DNA of 40,941 nt. It comes from Caldilineaceae bacterium. GTDB lineage: Bacteria; Chloroflexota; Anaerolineae; Caldilineales; Caldilineaceae. Made by a program: the position numbers and the translations under genes. Within the stretch, counting starts at the first letter, position 1. Each line of letters opens with the position of its first letter. Positions 33,333 to 40,941 of the stretch are shown here, piece after piece. The stretch spans positions 1 through 40,941 of the forward strand of contig JAJDZJ010000081.1 in assembly GCA_022824685.1 (NCBI GenBank), written 5' to 3'. The notes under the pieces were generated by a model that saw only the letters and a program-made list of their open reading frames with translations, was not told the origin of the DNA and searched no databases.

Positions 33333-34664
33333 CTACTGCCAGAACCGTTTCCATGTCTCCTGTGCCCGCTCCCGGCTTCGGGCCGCGATTTCGGCTTCAT
33401 CCAGCGTGAGCAACTTCCGATCGCGCATCAGCGCCTTCCCATGGCAAACTGTGCTATGCACATGCCCTCCGCTGATGCCGAACAATATGTGCCAGGGCAA
33501 ATTGTCGCTGTGCAGGGGCGTCGTCGGCTCGTAGTCGAGCAGAATGAGGTCTGCGTATGCGCCGGGGGCCAGAACGCCGACCGGCTTCTCGAAAAAACGT
33601 CCGGCCAACGTGCGGTTGTTGGCTACGGCCATCTGCAACACCTTACCTGCGCCCAGCGTGCGGGGATCTCCGCTGCTCACTTTGTGCAGTTGGTCGGTCA
33701 CCTTCATCTCGGCAAACATGTCATTGCTGAAGCCATCATTCCCAAGCCCAACCGCCACCCCGCCTCGCAACATCGCCGGGATGTTGGCCGCGCCCACCGC
33801 ATTGTTCATGTTTGAACGGGGTTGGTGCGAGACAAAGGTGCCTGTCTCCTTCAGCAAAGCCATCTCCCAGCCGTCAATATGCACGCAGTGCGCAAAGATG
33901 CTGTCCGCCCCTGTGATGCCAAACCCGTGCAGCCTCTCCACCGTGCGCTTGCCGCTGCGGCTGAGGCTGTCCCAGGCGTCCGCCGGGTGTTCGGCGACAT
34001 GCACATGGAAGCGGCTGCTTTCCGCGCGGCAGGCTTCGAGGGTCTCGTCCGAAAGTGTCATGCTGGCATGCAGGCCAAAGGTGGCCGCAACCCGTCCTGC
34101 CAGCGCCGAGCCCTCAATGGCCTCGGCAAAGCGCACGTTCTCGCGAATCCCTGCGCGTGCCTCAGCAAGGCCGTCCCGGTCCGTCACTTCGTAACAGAGC
34201 GCCGACCGCAACCCGCTGACCTCCACCGCCCCCGCGATCGCGTCCAGGCTCCCATCGATCGCGTTCTGGCTCGCGTGATGGTCGATCAACGTCGTCGTCC
34301 CATTGCGGATAGCGTCCACAAGGCAGACCTCGGCTGAGCTCCGCACACCCTCCAGGTCCAGCGCCCGGTCCAGCGGCCACCAAAGCTTTTGCAGAATCTC
34401 CGGAAAATCCTTGGCCGGCTCTCCGGGTATGTACATCCCCCTGGCAAATGCTCCATAGAAGTGCGTGTGCGCGCAGATCATGCCGGGCATCATCAGCATG
34501 CCCTGCGCATCCCAACGTTCCGCCTCGGGATAGCGGCTCAGCATCTGCCCGCTGTCTCCCACGTCGGAGATTGTGTCTTCCTCCATGTAGACGCCGCCAT
34601 CGGCCAGAATTCGGTTCGAACTGTCAAGCGTGACTACAGTCGCATTGTGTACCAGGATTCCCAA
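33333..34664 (-). CDS. ssnA: SsnA-like amidohydrolase (putative aminohydrolase)
   Basis: 443-aa member of the amidohydrolase superfamily (cytosine deaminase/chlorohydrolase group). Metal ligands: H66 and H68 (CAHTHFYGAF), His in HVAEHPADAWD, His in FAHCVHIDGWE and Asp in LGNDGFSNDM. FPEILQKLWWPLDRALD after the first His pair is typical of SsnA. The start is TTG with GGGAGG seven bases upstream. First gene of a minus-strand operon with the F420 reductase and helicase; it diverges from the epimerase gene at 34922. SsnA proteins are often linked to purine-type degradation, but the substrate here is not shown. Confidence 0.83.
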   Translation of the reverse strand: MGILVHNATVVTLDSSNRILADGGVYMEEDTISDVGDSGQMLSRYPEAERWDAQGMLMMPGMICAHTHFYGAFARGMYIPGEPAKDFPEILQKLWWPLDRALDLEGVRSSAEVCLVDAIRNGTTTLIDHHASQNAIDGSLDAIAGAVEVSGLRSALCYEVTDRDGLAEARAGIRENVRFAEAIEGSALAGRVAATFGLHASMTLSDETLEACRAESSRFHVHVAEHPADAWDSLSRSGKRTVERLHGFGITGADSIFAHCVHIDGWEMALLKETGTFVSHQPRSNMNNAVGAANIPAMLRGGVAVGLGNDGFSNDMFAEMKVTDQLHKVSSGDPRTLGAGKVLQMAVANNRTLAGRFFEKPVGVLAPGAYADLILLDYEPTTPLHSDNLPWHILFGISGGHVHSTVCHGKALMRDRKLLTLDEAEIAARSRERAQETWKRFWQ

Positions 34665-34921
34665 CCTGTCGCCTCCCGGGGTAGCTCTCGAATGATGGGC
34701 GGCGGTCAGGCGTTCCTCCGTCTGCCGCCAGGATACTGAAGTATACGGTCGCCCGCCCTAAACGCCAATACTGGGCCATGCCCGGCTTCTCTTGTTCGCC
34801 TCGCTGGCAAGTGAAAGAGGCCCCCGCAGCCGCGCCCGCGCGCCCGGCCCGATTTTTCCTTTCCGCCTGAACTCCTTATACTGAATTTTTGTGAAACGGA
34901 CTTCTTGCAGAGGAGTGCTTC

Positions 34922-35914
34922 GTGAAAATTCTGGTAACGGGCGGGGCCGGTTTCATTGGCAGCCACATCATTCGCTGGCTGGGCAAGGCTGGCCACGATG
35001 TCGTAGCCGCTGACAGCCTGAGAACCGGCAAACGGACTAATCTCCCCCCAGACGTTCCCCTCTATGAAGTGGATATCCGCGACCGGGACGGGCTGGCGGA
35101 ACTGTTCGCCGCCGAACGTCCGCAGGCCGTCCTGCATCAGGCTGCCCTGGCCAACGTTCGCGAAAGCATGGAGGATCCCATTACCTACGCCGAGGTAAAC
35201 ATTATCGGCACTTTGCATCTGTTGGAGCTGGCGAAAGACCATAACTGCGCCAAATTCATATTCGCCAGCACCGGCGGCGCAGTCTATGGGGAAGGCAAAT
35301 CTCCCGTTCTGGCCCTCGACGAATCCGAAGAGGAAAGAGACACGATCCCCGATCCGCAAGCGCCGCCCTTTACCGAGGAAAGCCGTCCGCAGCCGAAAGA
35401 CAACTACGGCGCCAACAAACTCAACTGCGAACACTACATAGAGTTGTACTATCAGAACTATGACCTGCCATACGTCATCCTCCGTTATGCCAACGTCTAC
35501 GGCCCGCGACAGGACGTAAAGGGGGAGGCTGGCGTCGTCGCCATCTTCGCCGGAGCCATGCTCGCCGACCACGCGACCCGCATCACCGGCGATGGCCGCC
35601 AAAAGCGCGACTTTGTCTACGTGGACGATGTCGCCAGGGCCAACGTGATCGCTCTGAACAGCGAAGTGACCGGAACCTACAACGTGGGCACCGGCCTTCC
35701 TACCGACATAAACACGGTCTATCGCCTTCTCGCCGACCTGACCGAATACCGACGCTCGCCCTCCTACATGCCCCGCCCCGCCGGTGAAGTGCTGGCCACC
35801 TGGTTGGACTGTTCCAAGGCTGGGAGGGAATTGGGCTGGGAGGCTAATGTTGACCTCCATGAAGGGCTCCGCCGGACTGTGGCGTGGGCTAGAGCAACTT
35901 TGGTCGACGCCTAG
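34922..35914 (+). CDS. Nucleotide-sugar epimerase/dehydratase (UDP-glucose 4-epimerase-like)
   Basis: 330-aa extended SDR. Rossmann motif GGAGFIGSH (7-15), D31 after beta-2 for NAD, FASTGGAVYGEG (114-125) with the catalytic Thr/Ser, and Y162-x3-K166 (YGANK). The RYANVYGPRQ and RDFVYVDDVARANVIAL blocks are typical of UDP-sugar epimerases. The start is GTG, with AGAGGAG eight bases upstream. A TATACT (34877-34882) in the 257-bp divergent gap could be its -10 box. It probably supplies an activated sugar; the glycosyltransferase follows 50 bp later. Confidence 0.9.
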   Translation: MKILVTGGAGFIGSHIIRWLGKAGHDVVAADSLRTGKRTNLPPDVPLYEVDIRDRDGLAELFAAERPQAVLHQAALANVRESMEDPITYAEVNIIGTLHLLELAKDHNCAKFIFASTGGAVYGEGKSPVLALDESEEERDTIPDPQAPPFTEESRPQPKDNYGANKLNCEHYIELYYQNYDLPYVILRYANVYGPRQDVKGEAGVVAIFAGAMLADHATRITGDGRQKRDFVYVDDVARANVIALNSEVTGTYNVGTGLPTDINTVYRLLADLTEYRRSPSYMPRPAGEVLATWLDCSKAGRELGWEANVDLHEGLRRTVAWARATLVDA

Positions 35915-35964
35915 CCGGGAGACCGCCGCCCCCGGTCTCCTGTCCACCGACTGCTGAAGATGCC

Positions 35965-36966
35965 ATGCACATTGTCGTCAATGGCTGGTTTTGGGGACAA
36001 CCCAACACCGGCAGCGGTCAGTACCTGCACCGGCTGTTGCCCCATCTGGCCGCACTGAATGCCCCCCCCGCGTCCGACAACGGCGAAAGCGGCCAGGAGA
36101 CCCACAGGTTCACGCTGCTTCTGCCTCGCCACCCCAAACAGAGCCAAAGCCTCTCCCCCGTCCCCGCCCCGCTGACCACAGTCGTTTCCCCGCCCCCGCG
36201 ACTCCCCCGTCAACTGGGCAAGCTCTACTGGGAGCAAGTCACGGTGCCTCGCCGCGCGCGCGGCTTGGGCGCAGACCTGCTGATCGTGCCCTATTGGGCC
36301 GCGCCCCTGTGGCAGCCCGCGCCGACCGCAGTCACCATCCACGATCTAATCCCCCTCCTCCTGCCTCCCTACCGAGGAGGATGGCTGGTACGGCAATACA
36401 CCAGGCTGGTCTCCCTTTCGGCCCGGCGTTGCGCCGCCGTACTGTCCGTAAGCGAAGCGAGCAAGCGCGACATCGTTCGTCATCTCAGCATTCCCGAAGA
36501 ACGCGTCTTTGCCATCCATCACGGGCCTAACACCGATGAACTGAACGACGAAAGCGTGGCCTTTGACCGCAGCCGCCATCGCTTTCGGCAAATCGCGCAA
36601 AAATACGCCCTGCCGGACCGCTACTTTTTCTATCTTGGCGGCTTTGATGTGCGCAAAAACGTCTTGGGAATCGTACGCGCCTACCGCAGATACCTCGACC
36701 TCGGCGGCGACCCGTCAATAAAACTGGTCCTCGCAGGCACAATGCCCCGCCAGGACACGCCCTTCTTCCCAGACCCGCGGCGGCTCGTCAGCCAGCTCGA
36801 ACTGCACGACCAGGTGCGCTGCATCGGTTGGGTGGAGGAGGAAGACAAGGCCGCCCTCTATTCCGCCTCCGTTGCCTTTCTCTTCCCCAGCAGATACGAG
36901 GGCTTCGGCATGATGCTGCTGGAAGCCATGGCCGCCGGCGCCCCCGCAATTACCAGTTCGGAGTAA
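35965..36966 (+). CDS. GT4-family glycosyltransferase, C-terminally truncated
   Basis: 333-aa GT-B glycosyltransferase. The N-terminal acceptor domain starts MHIVVNGWFWGQPNTGSGQYLHRLLPHL. The donor domain includes DRYFFYLGGFDVRKNVLGIVRAYRRYL, then CIGWVEEEDKAALYSASVAFLFPSRYEGFG with the E-x7-E motif (E312, E320). It stops after GAPAITSSE, where relatives continue with SLPEV-type sequence and about 40-60 more residues including the last helices that close the fold. Its final 17 bp overlap the end of the convergent LysM gene. The protein may be inactive or a product of rearrangement. Confidence 0.85.
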   Translation: MHIVVNGWFWGQPNTGSGQYLHRLLPHLAALNAPPASDNGESGQETHRFTLLLPRHPKQSQSLSPVPAPLTTVVSPPPRLPRQLGKLYWEQVTVPRRARGLGADLLIVPYWAAPLWQPAPTAVTIHDLIPLLLPPYRGGWLVRQYTRLVSLSARRCAAVLSVSEASKRDIVRHLSIPEERVFAIHHGPNTDELNDESVAFDRSRHRFRQIAQKYALPDRYFFYLGGFDVRKNVLGIVRAYRRYLDLGGDPSIKLVLAGTMPRQDTPFFPDPRRLVSQLELHDQVRCIGWVEEEDKAALYSASVAFLFPSRYEGFGMMLLEAMAAGAPAITSSE

Positions 36967-39928
36967 GCTGGAACTCAAACTCCTCTCCGCTGTTCGGCGC
37001 ATAGCAGACCTGGCGAATGCTCAGCGCAGGGTGTTCACTCCCAAACTCCTCGGTGATCTGCCACAGTTCCGGACTATCCAGAAATATCGACAACACCGAG
37101 GCGCAGGCCGCCACAGGGTTGGGGACCGATGTGTATGCCTCCAACCAGGCCCCCGCCGCTTCCGTGTACCTGCTGTCAGGCTCGTTTTCCTCCAGCTCTT
37201 CCAGCAGCGCTTCCGCTTCCGTTCGCTGCCCATTCAATGTCAGAACCTGCAACAGCCTGAAACTCGCCAGGCCCCGCAACAGAGCCATCTCCTCTTCCGG
37301 ATCAGTCCCCTGGACACTGCAAGGCTGTAGACTCGGAGACTCCAATGCAGCCCTATACATCTCGATAGCAGTCCCGTAGCTGGTCCGGTTTTCTTCCAGC
37401 CCCGCCGACTGCAGCGCCGCATTCGCCTCGATCAATCGCAGCCCCAAGCAGTTGCTGGCGTCGTTCGCCCGGTCATAAGACCAGGTGAAACGGCGCATTG
37501 GCAACCCATCCATGCTGTACCAGATCTCCGTGTGAGGAATGTTCAATCCTTTTGCATCCGTTCCTCTGACGCCGCCGCGCAGCCACAGACGCCGAATTCG
37601 CGGAAGCGCTGACGACTCCTCATCAACCATGTCAACCAGAACAGTGCCTTCGATAATGGTGGCGCCAGGCCCAATCACCGATTCGTATGCGCCGCTTTCG
37701 TTGTTCCATGTCATGACATTCACAGTGACCAGACAGAATGTGGAACAGCGCACCAACTGCCAGACCAAATCCGGGCTGCCGTCGCCGTTGGCATCTCCAA
37801 TTTTCAGGACTGTGGGCTGTCCCTCGACTTCCGGCGCATAGGCCGTCTCAAAACTGCCGTCCACGCGCTGGTGCAGGATCAGTACAGCGCCATCCGACCC
37901 GCCCGGTCCGAACCCTTCATCGCTTACAACCGTCGGCATCGCGACCACGTCGTCCAAACCATCCTCGTTCAAATCGTAAATCAACAGCCCCCCGCGCGCG
38001 TCCCCGACCGCGTCACAGGCCTGCAGCCAGGCCTCGAGAAAGACCTTCATCCTCACTTTCTCTTCCTCGCCGCTTCCGCCGCCCGAAAGCGCAGACACGA
38101 CCTCAGGTAGTACGGCCAGGTACGCCGCCGATGTCTCCGGACATTCAGGCAGTCCTTCAATCTGGGATATACGGGGATCGGGCCCCGCGTCCAACTCGAT
38201 CTCCAAATATGGGCAGACGTCTGCCGCCGTAAAAGTAGGATTGGCGTAGCCGAAGTCGGACAGTATCTCCACCAGTTCAGGCGTATCCGCAGCAAAGTTG
38301 TTGACCGATTGACACGCTCTGTTCGCGTCCCCGCTCTGTTGGTAGGATGCCAGCCACCTTACCCCCGCCTCCGCGTAAGTCTGTCTACTGTATGCCGCCG
38401 CTAGCCGCTCCACACGCGCCGCAGCCAGCTCAGCATCCGACAAATAGCCCGCAATCACCGCCAGCCGGAAGAGCGAAAAACTGCGTAACTCGGCCAGCTC
38501 GTCTTCGCGATGCCCACAAGCCTCCAGGCTTTGATTCTCGATCGCGTCCGTATAGAGCCACTGCGCTTTCTCCAGATACAACTCTTCCGTCAACGCGTGG
38601 TTCGCATCGATCACCAGATGGTATAGGCACTTGCTCGGCGCCACTCTCTCGCTCGTCAGTGTGTAGGGGCCCCCGCTCGCGCTGGTCCAGATAGTTGTGC
38701 GCACTCTCTGCGGGCCCGCAGAGGCTCCTGTATACTGGCCGCCTGTCAATTGAATCTCCTTTGGCTCACCCGGCGAACTGCTGGCCGTCAGTGATACGTT
38801 CGCCGAAGCCATCGTAATCGTGCCTTTGGTCCAGTCTCGCCACGCTATGCCATCCCAACTCCGCACATGCACCGTCACAAAGCAGGAAGTCGGTCCGCAT
38901 ACTGTGTCCGTCCAGACGACATCCGTCAGACCGTCGGCGTTAATATCCTGTGTCGCCAGCACATCGATCGTTCCCGTCGCCGCGATTTCGTAACTGAGTG
39001 TGTGCCCCGCCCCCCCGTCGAGTATGACAAGCTGCTGCTGTCCGGCGGAAACTCCGGTTCCTCCGCTGGCCGAACTCGAGCCCGTTGGTTGCCCGTCTGT
39101 ATTGGTAAACACAAGCACGGCGTCTTCCACGCGGTCGGCATTGAAGTCCGCATTGACCAGGGCTCGAAATTCAACCCCGCAATCGGCCAGAAATGAACTG
39201 AGCTGCGCCTGGCGGCTGGAGGTGGGGATCCTGAACAGGGCCGTCAGCGTATCGCCCAGCCCACCAGGCGCGTCCGGGCACGGTGGCAAAGTAACCCGCC
39301 TCGGCAATGGCAGGCTGATGTTGGGCATGAAGAACGGCTCCGGTTCGCTGTCCGATGACAGAATCGCCAGTATGTCGATCACCGGAGTTGGCGTAGCCGC
39401 AGGCGGAGCGCTCTCTATCGGCGTCGCCGTGGGTGTAGCTGTCGACACGACGTTCGCCGCGACTGTCGCCGGGACAGTCGCCTCCCTTTCCGGCGCGCCC
39501 GTCGCCGTCGGCGCCAGCCCCGGCTGTCCTCCAGGAATCAGCAGCCGCTCTCCCACGAGCAGGGAATTGTCCGCCCGCTGCGAATTCGGATTCGCCCCCT
39601 GCAAAATCTCGAGCGGCACGCCAAACTTCTCCGCTACCGAAATCCAGCCCTCTCCCCGCTGAACAATATAGGACGTATCTTCCCCGTCCGGCGCCCACGG
39701 GATAAACAGCCGCTCTCCAATGATGAGCCAACCGTTCGTTCGCACTGAGTCCGGATTCGCCTCCTGCAACTCCTCTACAGTCAACCCGACTCGCTGGGCG
39801 ACCAGCGGCCAACTATCTCCCGGCTGAACAATGTATGTATAGCCCCGCTCCTGTGCTGTAACGGAAACGAACTGCAACAAAAGTAGTAACGCAATCAACG
39901 ATAACGCAATCCGCAGAACCAGCTTCAT
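36950..39928 (-). CDS. Secreted LysM protein with duplicated FG-GAP-like/TPR-like module
   Basis: 992 aa. N-terminal signal peptide (MKLVLRIALSLIALLLLLQFVSVTA), then two LysM domains (about 31-77 and 86-132) expected to bind peptidoglycan or related glycan, a Thr/Pro/Ala-rich linker (about 135-195), and two homologous modules (about 215-575 and 594-975). Each module has two Ca-loop-like repeats (DFNADRVED, DINADGLTD; DLNEDGLDD, DANGDGSPD), then a helical part with matching ANxAL, LRSFSLFRL/LRGLASFRL, YAEAGVRWL/YTEAAGAWL and a closing VC. The ATG at 39928 is preferred over an upstream TTG because GGAGAG lies just before it. No enzyme motif is seen. Confidence 0.85.
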   Translation of the reverse strand: MKLVLRIALSLIALLLLLQFVSVTAQERGYTYIVQPGDSWPLVAQRVGLTVEELQEANPDSVRTNGWLIIGERLFIPWAPDGEDTSYIVQRGEGWISVAEKFGVPLEILQGANPNSQRADNSLLVGERLLIPGGQPGLAPTATGAPEREATVPATVAANVVSTATPTATPIESAPPAATPTPVIDILAILSSDSEPEPFFMPNISLPLPRRVTLPPCPDAPGGLGDTLTALFRIPTSSRQAQLSSFLADCGVEFRALVNADFNADRVEDAVLVFTNTDGQPTGSSSASGGTGVSAGQQQLVILDGGAGHTLSYEIAATGTIDVLATQDINADGLTDVVWTDTVCGPTSCFVTVHVRSWDGIAWRDWTKGTITMASANVSLTASSSPGEPKEIQLTGGQYTGASAGPQRVRTTIWTSASGGPYTLTSERVAPSKCLYHLVIDANHALTEELYLEKAQWLYTDAIENQSLEACGHREDELAELRSFSLFRLAVIAGYLSDAELAAARVERLAAAYSRQTYAEAGVRWLASYQQSGDANRACQSVNNFAADTPELVEILSDFGYANPTFTAADVCPYLEIELDAGPDPRISQIEGLPECPETSAAYLAVLPEVVSALSGGGSGEEEKVRMKVFLEAWLQACDAVGDARGGLLIYDLNEDGLDDVVAMPTVVSDEGFGPGGSDGAVLILHQRVDGSFETAYAPEVEGQPTVLKIGDANGDGSPDLVWQLVRCSTFCLVTVNVMTWNNESGAYESVIGPGATIIEGTVLVDMVDEESSALPRIRRLWLRGGVRGTDAKGLNIPHTEIWYSMDGLPMRRFTWSYDRANDASNCLGLRLIEANAALQSAGLEENRTSYGTAIEMYRAALESPSLQPCSVQGTDPEEEMALLRGLASFRLLQVLTLNGQRTEAEALLEELEENEPDSRYTEAAGAWLEAYTSVPNPVAACASVLSIFLDSPELWQITEEFGSEHPALSIRQVCYAPNSGEEFEFQLTPNW

Positions 39929-40941
39929 TGAACTCTCCTGCAATCTCTTTCGGCCCTCTGCTCCAGGTGGCGAAAGTCAATCACTTTTGACAACATAACA
40001 CTTTTCTCCATCTGAAAGCGATCCGCCGCGTTCCCATTCTGCTCTGATCACGAAATCTGCAAGGCCGATTGGATCCCTCACTGGCGTCTCCCCCAAATTC
40101 AGGATCCAGTAGCAGCTTGGATTTCCGTAGAGCGCAAATAAATTCTGGCTCTTCACAACTGCGAATGCGAGGCCAAATTTTCCTTAGGTCTGTGCGGTCG
40201 TCGCGTCAACAGATTTCTGTCCGCAAACGATCGCCGTATTAGATTACAGGGGGTAAGAATCAGTATACTTCCACTCAAAACAGTGGACAAGGCACAACCG
40301 CGATTCCCAGATCCTATTGGTGCCATGCCGAGAGAACACGGAAGCTCCCATCGTTTCCAGACTACAACAGCGATGTCCGATCTTGAACGCTTTGACGTTA
40401 TCTGCCGCGCTATGCCGCAGCCGCAGACGTCCGCCCGCGTAACGACATATTCTTACACGCGCATCTCACTCCGCGGGGCTATCCATTCACTCTACCCCAA
40501 CCCGAAAGGCAGGGCAAAGCCGGAGCCGACAACGCCGCACGTCCGCCGCAGTGAACAGCCTCAGCCCGCCCAACATGCGATCCGACTCTACAGCAGCCGC
40601 CACAGATAAGCCCTTACGCCTATCCCCCATCCTTCGCACCCATCTTGTCCCATCTTGCTCGAGCCTGCCTCCCGCTGACAGACAACGACCCGCGGCCACT
40701 CTTCCTGAAAGTCCTCGGACATCCTGTAAATCCTGCTTTACAACCCTGCCCCACAATTCTGCTTCAGACAGTGTCCTAAAGTTTGAAAGGGACACACTCA
40801 CACCCAGGGCAATCGCATCTAAATCTGTAGGCCGATTCAGTTGAAATTGTGGCCAGAAGAAAGCGAGAATAAGTGGAAATCACCCTGCGCTTACTGAATA
40901 TCGACGGGAAGACGCCGCGGATCAGGCCCTCAGTCGGCGAG
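39929..40941. other. Right-end region without a recognisable gene
   Basis: About 1 kb. The ORFs at 40283-40609, 40487-40801 and 40551-40844 overlap each other, lack ribosome sites and resemble nothing. There is a small inverted repeat, GTGTCC and GGACAC (about 40767-40791), and a TCCTGTAAATCCTG segment (about 40724-40737) of a simple type often seen in intergenic DNA. A GTG at 40873 opens a frame to the window end (VEITLRLLNIDGKTPRI...) that could be the start of a gene, but 23 codons are too few to judge. Confidence 0.5.

Noticed and set aside
34706-35947. 413-codon reverse-strand ORF opposite the nucleotide-sugar epimerase
   Set aside because: The plus-strand frame has the Rossmann and YxxxK motifs; the reverse frame is a composition shadow.
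40283-40844. Overlapping ORFs in the last kilobase
   Set aside because: They overlap in conflicting frames, lack ribosome sites and show no family resemblance.

Overview
The window looks like a chromosome segment from an uncultured Chloroflexota-like bacterium (perhaps Caldilineae/Anaerolineae-type). This is inferred from gene content: an F420:NADP reductase, a DUF6391-like protein, a secreted LysM/FG-GAP-type protein, many NAD-dependent epimerases and peptide/Zn-amidohydrolase-type catabolic genes. No rRNA, tRNA or CRISPR array is visible.

Positions 1-18.9 kb are lower in GC and carry fifteen genes, all on the minus strand, that read as one catabolic and uptake cluster. In transcription order they are: IclR regulator, NAD-dependent epimerase, TIM-barrel sugar isomerase, ThDP (acetolactate-synthase-like) enzyme, Gfo/Idh/MocA dehydrogenase, DegT-type aminotransferase, M24 creatinase/aminopeptidase-like enzyme, a second sugar isomerase, an ABC solute-binding lipoprotein, a GSA-type aminotransferase, an M81 (MlrC-like) peptidase, a phosphotriesterase-family hydrolase, a medium-chain dehydrogenase, a second phosphotriesterase-family hydrolase and a DppB-type permease. 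The head of the cluster has a good sigma70-type promoter with a perfect 21-bp palindrome over the expected start site, the likely IclR operator. The cluster is peppered with mobile DNA. An IS5-family transposase ends 15 bp from the permease stop codon, where dppC/D/F genes would be expected. Two diverged copies of one miniature inverted-repeat element (MITE) sit in intergenic gaps, and one copy contains about 19 tandem copies of a 7-bp unit. There is also an intercistronic stem-loop before the solute-binding gene.

Around 18.9-19.3 kb the composition shifts to GC-rich. A relic of an ABC-exporter ATPase C-terminus marks the boundary. From 19.6 to 29.5 kb the plus strand carries housekeeping-like genes: transketolase, a DUF6391-like membrane protein, DNA polymerase III delta (holA), an M16-fold protein without the zinc motif, a three-gene ABC-2 exporter, a degenerate/intact pair of short epimerases and RNase HII (rnhB).

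From 29.6 to 34.7 kb three minus-strand genes form a likely operon: an SsnA-like amidohydrolase, an NADPH:F420 reductase and a 981-aa MrfA/YprA-like DEAD-box helicase carrying an inserted HNH nuclease motif. This helicase is the most unusual single protein here.

From 34.9 to 39.9 kb come a plus-strand nucleotide-sugar epimerase, a GT4 glycosyltransferase that stops short, and a convergent 992-aa secreted LysM protein built from two copies of a roughly 380-residue module. The glycosyltransferase and LysM genes end within 17 bp of each other. The last kilobase has no recognisable gene.
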